Assembly (NCBI RefSeq): GCF_026013605.1
Contig: NZ_JAPDPJ010000003.1
Span: forward strand, 62,001-126,000
DNA length: 64,000 bases
From: Plebeiibacterium sediminum
GTDB lineage: Bacteria > Bacteroidota > Bacteroidia > Bacteroidales > Marinilabiliaceae
Reading direction: 5' to 3'
Shown here one piece after another: positions 17,471 to 24,627 of the stretch. The number at the start of each line of letters is the position of its first letter. Position 1 is the stretch's first letter. The position numbers were made by a program, and so were the translations under genes. Under the pieces are notes generated by a model that was given only the letters and a program-made list of their open reading frames with translations, searched no databases and was not told the DNA's origin.

Positions 17471-19087
17471 ATGGTTTCAGATGGTGATGACTTTTTAATT
17501 GGAAAATTGAAGGATGAGTTAAGTAAGGTTCAGGAAAAAATACCTGAAGTAGATTTAACTACTGTTTTTTCTATAGTTGATCAATTGAAAGAAGCAGCCA
17601 AACCTAAAAACAATCGTTTGCATGTTCCTAAAATACTGATATCAATATTAGAGCACGTTAATCTACAAGTATATATTAAAGATCAGGACTTTAAATATAT
17701 TTTTGCGAATAAAAAGTTCCTTGCAACTTTTGGTTTTCAGTCTGTTAATGAAATTATAGGTAAAACAGATTATGATTTAGAGTTTGATAAGAATATTTGC
17801 AAGCGTTTTAATAAAATGTATCAAAAGATGCAAGAAGAGAAGCTGCCTGTTAAGCGAGAAATCAGCTATTATTTAAAAAGTAGCGGCAAGGTAGTTTATA
17901 TTGAAACTCATAAGTCTCCAATTTTAGATGATAATAATGAAGTAACGGGATTTTTGGGAATTATAGAGGATGTTACTGAAAGGAAATCTTCTATTCAGGC
18001 ATTAATGCATAGTGAAGCCAGATTAAAAAATTACTTTTTAAATACCAATGATGGTATTTTTATTTTGGATTATAAGTTTGATATTGTTGATGTTAATCCT
18101 GCTGCATTTAACATAACCGGTTATGACAGGCCGTATCTTATATCTAAAAATTTCTTTTCTTTATTTGTAGATAATGAAGATTTAGCACATTTTAAAGATG
18201 CTTGTAGTTTGGTTGATGTAAATTCAGAGTCGCACGAATGTGCTTTAATATCAAAGAATAATGAGGCGCTAAAACATCTTAAACTGGATTTGTTGAATGT
18301 TGAAATAGATCATTATATCTGTTTTGCATATGATATTTCTGACCTGAAAAGAGCAGTAAAAAAAGCAGAAGAAAGCAATAAATTAAAAACCGCATTTCTT
18401 CAGAATATTAGCCATGAAATACGTACTCCATTAAATGCCATTATAGGTTTTAGTAATATTCTGGTTCAAAAGTTATATGATACAGAAGAGGATGCGGATA
18501 GCTATAAAAAGGTGATTTATACAAATTCTGAATATTTGCTTGGATTGGTGAATAATGTGTTGGATTTGAGTAAAATTGAAACGGGACAAACAACTTTGTA
18601 TCCAGAAGATATTATTATTATTCCATTTATTCGAAATGAAGTTCTTCCTGTAATTGAATCTGAAAAGAATCGATTAGATAAGAATAATGTAGAACTGAAG
18701 GTGGATTTACGTGAGGTTTCCAGTGATTGTGTAGTTTATACTGATTCAGGAAGATTGAAACAGATTATTACCAATTTGATGCATAATGCCTTAAAATTTA
18801 CTGCTGAAGGTCATGTGTCATTAAAAATTTCAGAAACTGATGATTTGCTTTGCTTTGTAGTTTCTGATACAGGTATTGGGATTCACAATGAGCAAATAGG
18901 TCGAATTTTTCATCGTTTTTATAAAATTCAGGGGGATGGCAAAGGATTACCAGTTTCCAGTCAGGGTTCTGGATTAGGATTAGCAATTGTTAAAAGATTA
19001 TTGGGCTTAATGGGAGGTAATATAAAGGTGGAATCGGAAGTTGGTAAGGGATCAAGCTTTTATTTTGAAATTCCCAAGCATTTATAA
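17471..19087 (+). CDS. PAS-domain sensor histidine kinase (soluble)
   Basis: This cytosolic kinase has no membrane helix. I start it at ATG 17471 (MVSDGDDFLIGKLKDEL); the frame stays open to a TTG 60 bases upstream but that extension is hydrophobic and unlike a domain. Two PAS domains follow: one at about 65-175 (LQVYIKDQDFKYIFANKKF, ending in GFLGIIEDVTERK) and one at about 185-290 (DGIFILDYKFDIVDVNPAAF). The phosphoacceptor is in NISHEIRTPLNAIIGFS (His about 315), and the ATPase domain has NALKFT, DTGIGI and GSGLGLAI up to the end. No response regulator is adjacent. It is divergent from sulP. The signal is unknown; PAS-1 may bind a small ligand or cofactor. Confidence 0.88.
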   Translation: MVSDGDDFLIGKLKDELSKVQEKIPEVDLTTVFSIVDQLKEAAKPKNNRLHVPKILISILEHVNLQVYIKDQDFKYIFANKKFLATFGFQSVNEIIGKTDYDLEFDKNICKRFNKMYQKMQEEKLPVKREISYYLKSSGKVVYIETHKSPILDDNNEVTGFLGIIEDVTERKSSIQALMHSEARLKNYFLNTNDGIFILDYKFDIVDVNPAAFNITGYDRPYLISKNFFSLFVDNEDLAHFKDACSLVDVNSESHECALISKNNEALKHLKLDLLNVEIDHYICFAYDISDLKRAVKKAEESNKLKTAFLQNISHEIRTPLNAIIGFSNILVQKLYDTEEDADSYKKVIYTNSEYLLGLVNNVLDLSKIETGQTTLYPEDIIIIPFIRNEVLPVIESEKNRLDKNNVELKVDLREVSSDCVVYTDSGRLKQIITNLMHNALKFTAEGHVSLKISETDDLLCFVVSDTGIGIHNEQIGRIFHRFYKIQGDGKGLPVSSQGSGLGLAIVKRLLGLMGGNIKVESEVGKGSSFYFEIPKHL

Positions 19088-19133
19088 GTAAAAATAGTCA
19101 GTTTTGATAGTAATGTATTAATGAGAATATTCT

Positions 19134-19141
19134 TATATTTG
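19134..19141 (+). promoter_or_regulatory. -7-like box of the NifX-like gene
   Basis: TATATTTG matches TAnnTTTG exactly and lies 45 bases upstream of the ATG. The nearest TTTTG (19102-19106) is further away than the usual 19-base spacing. Confidence 0.4.
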
Positions 19142-19186
19142 TACACTTAATATTTCCAGAAAGTAAATAATATAATAATATAACTT

Positions 19187-19555
19187 ATGAAGAGAGTAGC
19201 AATACCTACTAAAGGAACTTTGATTGATAGTCATTTTGGTCATTGTGAAAAATTTACCATTTATACATTATCCGAAGATAATAGTATTGTTAAAACAGAA
19301 GAGTTTAAAGGTCCTGAATCGTGTGGTTGTAAAAGTAATCTGGCCAATGATTTAAGCGAAATAGGCGTTAATGTTTTGTTGGCAGGAGGAATGGGACAAG
19401 GTGCAATTAATACCCTAAAGAGAGCTGGTATTGAAGCATATATTGGTTTTACTGGAGAAATTACAGATGTATTAAATCAGTGGCTTGCCGGAAGCAAAGG
19501 AAATTATTCTGTTTGTACCGCTCATGGAGATGGCGATCATGAATGTTCGCACTAA
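19187..19555 (+). CDS. NifX/NifB-domain (dinitrogenase cofactor) family protein
   Basis: This 122-residue protein has the ribonuclease H-like NifX fold: RVAIPTKGTLIDSHFGHC at the N-terminus with the conserved HFGHC (16-20), then NVLLAGGMGQGAINTLKRAGIEAYIG in the middle. Such small proteins bind iron-sulfur or iron-molybdenum cofactor precursors in nitrogen fixers, but many exist in organisms without nitrogenase, where their role is unknown. Extra Cys/His residues, C46-G-C48 and a C-terminal Cys110, His113, His118, Cys120, His122 cluster, suggest a metal site; this is inference. No nif, mrp or other FeS gene is adjacent. Its terminator falls inside the 3' end of convergent nadD. Confidence 0.88.
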   Translation: MKRVAIPTKGTLIDSHFGHCEKFTIYTLSEDNSIVKTEEFKGPESCGCKSNLANDLSEIGVNVLLAGGMGQGAINTLKRAGIEAYIGFTGEITDVLNQWLAGSKGNYSVCTAHGDGDHECSH

Positions 19556-19570
19556 ATGTTTTTAGTTATT

Positions 19571-20167
19571 CTAGTGATGAAATTTATATAGCCCGTGATT
19601 TTTAATATAGTCATGGGCTTTTTTCGGTATTAAGTAACTGTAATCTTTATCCTCAGAAAGTCCTTTTCGTATCAATGTTGATGAAATATTGAATACAGGA
19701 GCATCTATTATTGAAATAGTATCCGTTAACAATTCTTCTGCAATGGGATATTCTGGTCTTGGATATATTTTAATGGTGCATAATCTCATAATCTCATCAA
19801 TATTTTTCCAACGGTTTAAATTGATCAGATTATCAGAGCCCATTATAATTGAAAAATGAAAATTTGGGTGTAAAAAAGTCAATTCATTTAAAGTCTTATA
19901 AGTATATGATGGCGTAGAAAGTTTCAGTTCAATATCACATACTTTAAACTTAGGATAACTACCAATACTATCCTCAAGCATATTTACCCGGTGTTTAGCA
20001 TCAACAAGCTCACTAGTGTTTTTAAATGGGTTTTGAGGGCTCACTACAAACCAAACTTCATCAATATCGCTGTTTTCAGCAATGTAATTAGCTAAAGCTA
20101 AATGCCCCACATGAACAGGGTTGAACGAACCAAAAAATAATCCAATATGCTTATTGTGATCAAACAT
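19571..20167 (-). CDS. nadD: Nicotinate-nucleotide adenylyltransferase
   Basis: NadD joins nicotinate mononucleotide and ATP to form deamido-NAD in NAD synthesis. The nucleotidyltransferase motif GSFNPVHVGH (residues 13-22) and the second motif NISSTLIR near 160-167 are present, together with the NadD-typical EVWFVVSPQNPFK. The 198-residue length is normal. The start overlaps the stop of gmk by 8 bases, showing translational coupling in the yicC-gmk-nadD order often seen in Bacteroidota. The last 17 codons contain a hairpin used as terminator on the opposite strand. Call firm. Confidence 0.95.
   Translation of the reverse strand: MFDHNKHIGLFFGSFNPVHVGHLALANYIAENSDIDEVWFVVSPQNPFKNTSELVDAKHRVNMLEDSIGSYPKFKVCDIELKLSTPSYTYKTLNELTFLHPNFHFSIIMGSDNLINLNRWKNIDEIMRLCTIKIYPRPEYPIAEELLTDTISIIDAPVFNISSTLIRKGLSEDKDYSYLIPKKAHDYIKNHGLYKFHH
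19590..19626 (+). terminator. Terminator of the NifX-like gene lying inside nadD
   Basis: AGCCCGTGA (19590-19598) pairs with TCATGGGCT (19611-19619) and is followed by TTTTTT. It lies 35 bases after the NifX-like stop but within codons of the convergent nadD C-terminus. Confidence 0.7.
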
Positions 20168-20732
20168 TTAAAAAATCAGATAAAACCGTTTCAACTTCAC
20201 TTATAGCTTGCTCAAGTTTATCATTTACAATAATATGATCAAATCCATCAGCATAACTAATCTCTTTTTCAGCTTTATCCAACCTTTGCTGTATTACATC
20301 TAAAGAGTCCGTTCCTCTGATTAGTAGTCGGTTTTTTAGTTCCTGAACCGATGGTGGCTTAATAAAAATAGCAATAGCTTGTTCGCCATACATCTTTTTA
20401 ATATTCAGTCCGCCAACCACATCAACATCAAAAACAATATTATTTCCTTGTGAAGTTATTCTTTCTACTTCACTTTTTAGTGTACCATAATATTTATCTG
20501 TATAAACCTCCTCCCATTCAAGTAGGTCTCCGGCATCAATTCTTGTTCGGAACTCATCGGGAGTTAAAAAGTAATAATCAATACCATGCTTTTCTTGTCC
20601 CCGGGGATCTCTGGTGGTAGCTGAAATCGAAAACTCCATATTAAAATCTTTTTGTAAAAGATGCTTAACAATTGTTGTTTTACCTGTACCCGATGGAGCA
20701 GAAAATATGATTAACTTTCCTTTTTTTGTCAT
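20160..20732 (-). CDS. gmk: Guanylate kinase
   Basis: Gmk phosphorylates GMP to GDP with ATP in the cytosol. The P-loop APSGTGKTT is at residues 12-20, followed by the GMP-binding segment FSISATTRDPRGQEKHGIDY with the typical S-TTR-PR-E pattern, and later VDVVGGLNIKK. At 190 residues it has the family length. It lies 176 bases downstream of yicC and overlaps nadD by 8 bases. Grouping yicC with gmk is widespread in bacteria. Call firm. Confidence 0.96.
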   Translation of the reverse strand: MTKKGKLIIFSAPSGTGKTTIVKHLLQKDFNMEFSISATTRDPRGQEKHGIDYYFLTPDEFRTRIDAGDLLEWEEVYTDKYYGTLKSEVERITSQGNNIVFDVDVVGGLNIKKMYGEQAIAIFIKPPSVQELKNRLLIRGTDSLDVIQQRLDKAEKEISYADGFDHIIVNDKLEQAISEVETVLSDFLNV

Positions 20733-20819
20733 TTACCTGATGTATTTTATAATTATAATTTTTGGATTATTGTTATAATCCGCTAAGTATTTGTAATGTT
20801 TTAATTGTTAGATATGTCT

Positions 20820-20905
20820 AGATCTGATAGGTGAGTGAGTAAAGTACTTATAATAAATGCTTTGCAAATCAGTCTATCGTCTTTTATCTAACATCTAATA
20901 ATCTA
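20820..20905. repeat. Degenerate ATCTAA-type intergenic repeat between yicC and gmk
   Basis: Short units resembling ATCTAAC recur here (TCTATCG, ATCTAACATCTAATAATCTA, with AGATCTGATAGGTGAGTGAG to the left). Similar word sets appear near 30.82-30.88, 51.08-51.12 and 54.98-55.04 kb. No coding capacity. Confidence 0.4.
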
Positions 20906-20908
20906 CTG

Positions 20909-21784
20909 TTACAGTATATTTAAGTTTTGTTCTTTAATCTTTTCCAGTTCATCTTTCATCTGGATAACCAGTTTTTGAACTTCTGAATGGTTTGCTTTTG
21001 AACCTAATGTATTAATTTCTCTTCCTATTTCCTGGGTAATAAAACCTAACTTTTTACCTACCATTTCCTCATTAGCAATGGTTTCTAAAAAATAATCCAG
21101 GTGATTTGCCAAACGTACTTTTTCTTCAGTGATATCGAGTTTCTCCAGGTAAAAAATCATTTCTTGTTCAAACCTGTTTTGATCTACCTTAATTTTTTCT
21201 TTTAATTCATTAAGCTGATCAAGTATTCTTTCTCTTATTTTTTCAATACGTTCTTTTTCGTATGGCTCAACTTGTAACGAAAGGCTTCTGATATTTTCAA
21301 TTCGTGAAGTAATATCGTTTTTTAAGGTCTGGCCTTCCTGAGTTCTGAATTCATTTAAACAATTTAAAGCTTCACTAAAAGTCTTAGCAATTTTTTTCCA
21401 TTCTTCATCATCCAGTTCAGCTTGCTCTGTTTTAATGGTGTCAGGTAATGGCATTATAGCCCTTAATATATCTGTTTTATCAATTAGTCCAAGCTTGTCT
21501 GCAATAGGTGACAATTGATTAAAATAATTTTCAATAACATGGGCATTTATGGAAGTGTTTTTTTCATTTCCTAAAAAATCAATATAAAAACCAACGTCAA
21601 CCTTACCTCTTCCTAATTTTGTAGCAATCTCATTTCTCAAAATTAAATCCTTCTCTCTGTAGATATTCGGCAAACGCATGCTTACATCTAACTGTTTGCT
21701 ATTTAAAGATTTGATTTCGATACTGATCTTTTTTCCGGGTAGTTCACATGTGGCTTTCCCAAAGCCTGTCATTGACTTTATCAT
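20909..21784 (-). CDS. YicC family endoribonuclease-like protein
   Basis: YicC proteins are conserved bacterial proteins; the E. coli member has been shown to act as an endoribonuclease involved in small RNA turnover. I start at ATG 21784, giving MIKSMTGFGKA, the hallmark N-terminus, rather than the TTG seven codons upstream. Further family marks are IEIKSLNSKQLDVSMRLP, RGKVDVGFY, and the C-terminal GKKLGFITQEIGREINTLGSKA. Length 291 residues. A TAnnTTTG box lies just upstream on the minus strand. It heads a likely yicC-gmk-nadD unit, although the 176-base gap with repeats before gmk could hold another promoter. Confidence 0.93.
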   Translation of the reverse strand: MIKSMTGFGKATCELPGKKISIEIKSLNSKQLDVSMRLPNIYREKDLILRNEIATKLGRGKVDVGFYIDFLGNEKNTSINAHVIENYFNQLSPIADKLGLIDKTDILRAIMPLPDTIKTEQAELDDEEWKKIAKTFSEALNCLNEFRTQEGQTLKNDITSRIENIRSLSLQVEPYEKERIEKIRERILDQLNELKEKIKVDQNRFEQEMIFYLEKLDITEEKVRLANHLDYFLETIANEEMVGKKLGFITQEIGREINTLGSKANHSEVQKLVIQMKDELEKIKEQNLNIL

Positions 21785-21809
21785 AATTTGTTTTTTCTTA
21801 TTCAACGCA

Positions 21810-21817
21810 CAAAGTTA
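21810..21817 (-). promoter_or_regulatory. -7-like box upstream of yicC
   Basis: On the minus strand TAACTTTG matches TAnnTTTG and lies 25 bases before the chosen ATG. This supports the start at 21784, because the TTG alternative would overlap the promoter region. Confidence 0.45.
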
Positions 21818-22086
21818 AACTTTTATCTGATATCGAAATCTTATATCCTTTTTAGTTTTTAATTATACGTATTGGTTGTAAGTGGTTAAAAGCAAGTTGT
21901 TAAACGTTATGTATATCCTTGTTTATGATTAAATGTTTGGTTTTTAGTAAAATATAATGATGTTTTTGCTGAACATTTTGGCCGTCTTTATGAACAAAAC
22001 TTAAAGTACTCGGTTAACAATTATGAAAAGAAGATGAAAAAGTATTTATATAAAATACAGTATTTGATTAAAGAAAATATAGCAAG
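21818..22086. other. Divergent intergenic region yicC / CarH-like regulator
   Basis: About 270 AT-rich bases without an open frame or RNA. It must hold the regulator's promoter; no strong -33/-7 pair or clear palindromic CarH-type operator is visible by eye. Confidence 0.4.
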
Positions 22087-22965
22087 ATGGGAGTTTACTC
22101 AATAAAAGATTTAGAAAAGATTTCTGGTATTAAAGCCCATACTATAAGAATTTGGGAGAGGCGATATAATATCGTGGTTCCTAACCGGACAGAAACAAAT
22201 ATTAGGTTGTATTCAGATACTGATTTAAAACGACTGTTAAATATCGCCATTCTAAACAAAAATGGTTTTAAAATATCGCACATTGCCAATTTGGGCGATG
22301 ATATTATAAAGGAAAGGGTACTGGATTTATGTTTGGATGTTAGAAAGTCTGATATTCAGATAGAAAGTTTAATGATTTCGATGCTGGAATTGAATGAGAG
22401 TAAGTTTAATAATGTGTTGACTCATTCTATTATTAAACGAGGATTTGAATGTACCGTAGAAGAGATTTTATTTCCTTTTTTAGACCGCATTGGAATTTTA
22501 TGGCAGGCAGGATCAATTACTCCGGCACAGGAGCATTTTATAAGTAATTTGATACGACAAAAGCTTATTGTGGCTATTGATAATGAAATGGAAAATGCTA
22601 AAGTGGATAAATTGATTATATTTTTTCTTGTTGAAGGGGAGGTTCATGAGCTGGGATTGTTGTTTTATAGTTTAATAGCACGAAAAGAAGGATTTCATGT
22701 ATTATATCTTGGAGGTTCCGTTCCTTTAGATGATTTAATTAAAGTAAATGATATTCGTAAAGCCGATGCTTTTTTTAGTTCGTTTATTTCGCCTCCGGAG
22801 AATAATGATTTAGAAGCAATACTATTAACTCATAAAGAAAAATTTCCATCAACTCCTTTTTTTGTAAATGGGTTACAGGTTAGAAATTATAACAAAGAGT
22901 TGCCTCAAAATTTTACTGATGTTTCTTCTGTTGAGCAGTTTAAAAAAGCACTGAAAGAAATATAA
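22087..22965 (+). CDS. MerR-type regulator with B12-binding domain (CarH/LitR-like)
   Basis: This 292-residue regulator has an N-terminal MerR DNA-binding domain (VYSIKDLEKISGIKAHTIRIWERRYN, 3-28, with the typical RIWERRY), a four-helix domain at about 85-165, and a cobalamin-binding Rossmann domain at about 173-290. The light-sensor motif Wx9EH is present (Trp139, Glu149, His150) and the B12 motif ExHxxG is Glu185, His187, Gly190. In Thermus CarH adenosylcobalamin keeps the tetramer on DNA in the dark and light releases it. Here the residue after the tryptophan, which is the second cobalt ligand His132 in Thermus CarH, is Gln140. No carotenoid or photolyase gene is adjacent, so its target is open. 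Confidence 0.88.
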   Translation: MGVYSIKDLEKISGIKAHTIRIWERRYNIVVPNRTETNIRLYSDTDLKRLLNIAILNKNGFKISHIANLGDDIIKERVLDLCLDVRKSDIQIESLMISMLELNESKFNNVLTHSIIKRGFECTVEEILFPFLDRIGILWQAGSITPAQEHFISNLIRQKLIVAIDNEMENAKVDKLIIFFLVEGEVHELGLLFYSLIARKEGFHVLYLGGSVPLDDLIKVNDIRKADAFFSSFISPPENNDLEAILLTHKEKFPSTPFFVNGLQVRNYNKELPQNFTDVSSVEQFKKALKEI

Positions 22966-23067
22966 AATTGAGTTGTAAATTTAGTGACGTATTAATGAAT
23001 TTCATGAATTATTACCTTATATTGCACTCAATTATTTCTATTGAATTTATTACTAACTAAAATAAAT

Positions 23068-23538
23068 ATGAAGGACATTTTGATTGGTAAAGGGTATGGT
23101 GATATTCGATTTGGTATGACCCGCTCTGAAGTAAAAAAAGTTTTAGGTGAACCAACTGAAGTTGACCAATATGCTTCTAGCGAAGAATCTGATGATAATA
23201 CAGAAGCTTTTCACTATGATGAAATTGAGTTGTCAGTATCTTTTGATGAGGTTGATGAATGGAAATTAAGCTCTATTGCAGTTAGTGATACGGAAGCAAC
23301 TATTGAAGGAATGAAACTAATTGGTGTTTCTGAAGAAAAACTATTGGAAAAAGTTGAAAAACTTGATTTAGGTGAGTATGAAAAAGAAGATGTTTCATCT
23401 CCTGAAAGTCCGGATAATGAGGTGATTACTTTTTTTGAATCTAGTATTAATTTCTGGTTTGAGAATGGTGAAGTAACAGAAATTCAGTTTGGCCCATTTT
23501 GGGATGAAGAAAATGAAGAATATATTTGGCCAGAATAA
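23068..23538 (+). CDS. Acidic hypothetical protein
   Basis: I do not recognise this 156-residue soluble protein. Start taken at ATG 23068 (MKDILIGKGYGDIRFGMTRSEVKKVLGEP) because the upstream in-frame TTG adds only nine residues. The GDIRFGMTRSEVKKVLGEP segment resembles the BamE/SmpA-like GMTxxEVxxxLGxP pattern found in many small bacterial proteins and some immunity proteins. The rest is very acidic, with ASSEESDDNTE in the middle and FWDEENEEYIWPE at the end, and has no signal peptide. A possible role as an antitoxin or immunity-type protein is speculation; no toxin gene lies next to it. A terminator follows. Confidence 0.7.
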   Translation: MKDILIGKGYGDIRFGMTRSEVKKVLGEPTEVDQYASSEESDDNTEAFHYDEIELSVSFDEVDEWKLSSIAVSDTEATIEGMKLIGVSEEKLLEKVEKLDLGEYEKEDVSSPESPDNEVITFFESSINFWFENGEVTEIQFGPFWDEENEEYIWPE

Positions 23539-23564
23539 AACAGGTCATTATTAAATAAAAATAA

Positions 23565-23600
23565 AACCCCAATCAATTCTAATGTTGATTGGGGTTATTT
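23565..23600. terminator. Bidirectional hairpin between hypothetical and YhcH-like genes
   Basis: A 12-bp perfect stem (arms 23565-23576 and 23585-23596, 8-base loop) with A- and T-rich flanks separates two convergent genes. Confidence 0.75.
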
Positions 23601-23602
23601 AT

Positions 23603-24052
23603 TTATAATAAAATCTTTACAACCACTTTTTTAACTGGTTTTGATTCACCAATTTTAATTCCCGGAGCATGTATGTCATTTGGAAAAAAGATGGCAAACA
23701 TGCCTTCTTCAACTTTTACATTGCTCACTTCTGCATTGTAAAAAGCCACATCTTTTTCGGGGTTATAAGCCTGAGAAATCTCCTGATCTTCAAGTGGTGC
23801 ATAACCCATATATTCAGCACCTTTGTCTACATATTGTATGTCAATATATCTTTCATGTGTTTCTGGTCTTGCATTTTCAGGTTCTTTAGTATCATACTCC
23901 TGAACCATTGCAAAAATATTGTCACCATCAATATTATATCTACCAGGCTCAATTTCGCTAAAGTCAACTTCTTCAAGAAATTCAAGTCCTTTGTTGATTC
24001 TTTCACTTAGGTTGCGATAATGCTTTACATTATCAAGGCTATCTATAATCAT
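23603..24052 (-). CDS. YhcH/YjgK/YiaL family (DUF386) protein
   Basis: This 149-residue cupin-like protein belongs to a family linked to sugar acid or sialic acid metabolism; E. coli members sit in such operons and are thought to be sugar anomerases or isomerases. Family marks are the start MIIDSLDNVKHY, the middle PETHERYIDIQYV with metal-ligand-type His and Glu, and FFPNDIHAPGI near the C-terminus. There is no signal peptide. It is a single gene between a terminator and the DUF6483-like gene, so context does not show its substrate. The family is sure; the function is not. Confidence 0.9.
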   Translation of the reverse strand: MIIDSLDNVKHYRNLSERINKGLEFLEEVDFSEIEPGRYNIDGDNIFAMVQEYDTKEPENARPETHERYIDIQYVDKGAEYMGYAPLEDQEISQAYNPEKDVAFYNAEVSNVKVEEGMFAIFFPNDIHAPGIKIGESKPVKKVVVKILL

Positions 24053-24178
24053 ATCTTAATGCTTAAAAATTGATGAGGTAAATATACATCTTTTACTTTT
24101 TAAATTTATTGAAGCACTTATGATTTAAATTTGAGAATGTATTATCTTCGAATATTATTTAAATGATATTGGAAAGCT

Positions 24179-24604
24179 ATGATACGAAAGGATTACATAT
24201 TAAGAATGATTGAAGAAATAGCTAAAGTTATTGCAGCTATTTTAGGATTGTTGAAGAAAGGTGACATAGAGCAGGCTCAGAAATTATATACAGGAGCATT
24301 AAACAGAGCTTTTAATTTAGATGAAAATAAAATACTTGAAATGGATGTGGAACAACTACGTGCCATTTTCGAAAATCAGTTTGGTGAGAGTTATGAAGGT
24401 CTTGAAATAATTGCCGGTTTATTGGTTAAAGGCGGCGATATTCATCTGGAAGCAAATGATGAAGACAAGGCTGAGTTGTGCTACATGAAAGCTTTATCCC
24501 TTTATAATTTAGTTGAAATGGAGTCGGGAACTTATTCATTAAACCGTCAGGCAGAAATGAAAAAAGTTACCCAGTTAATTGATGCTTTAAAAAATCGAGT
24601 TTAG
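24179..24604 (+). CDS. Small helical protein resembling DUF6483
   Basis: This 141-residue, all-helical cytosolic protein begins MIRKDYILRMIEEIAKVIAAILGL, the pattern I associate with DUF6483-type proteins. The middle contains GDIEQAQKLYTGALNRAFNLDENKI and the C-terminal half has a TPR-like repeat (DEDKAELCYMKALSLYNLVE). No catalytic motif or membrane segment is visible. Partner and function are unknown. It is convergent with the FUSC gene with 23 bases between the stops. Confidence 0.7.
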   Translation: MIRKDYILRMIEEIAKVIAAILGLLKKGDIEQAQKLYTGALNRAFNLDENKILEMDVEQLRAIFENQFGESYEGLEIIAGLLVKGGDIHLEANDEDKAELCYMKALSLYNLVEMESGTYSLNRQAEMKKVTQLIDALKNRV

Positions 24605-24627
24605 GAGGCTGGTTAAATTTATTAGTC

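Noticed and set aside
23669-24010. 113-codon frame opposite the YhcH-like gene
   Set aside because: Antisense shadow of a recognised family; composition is unlike a real protein.
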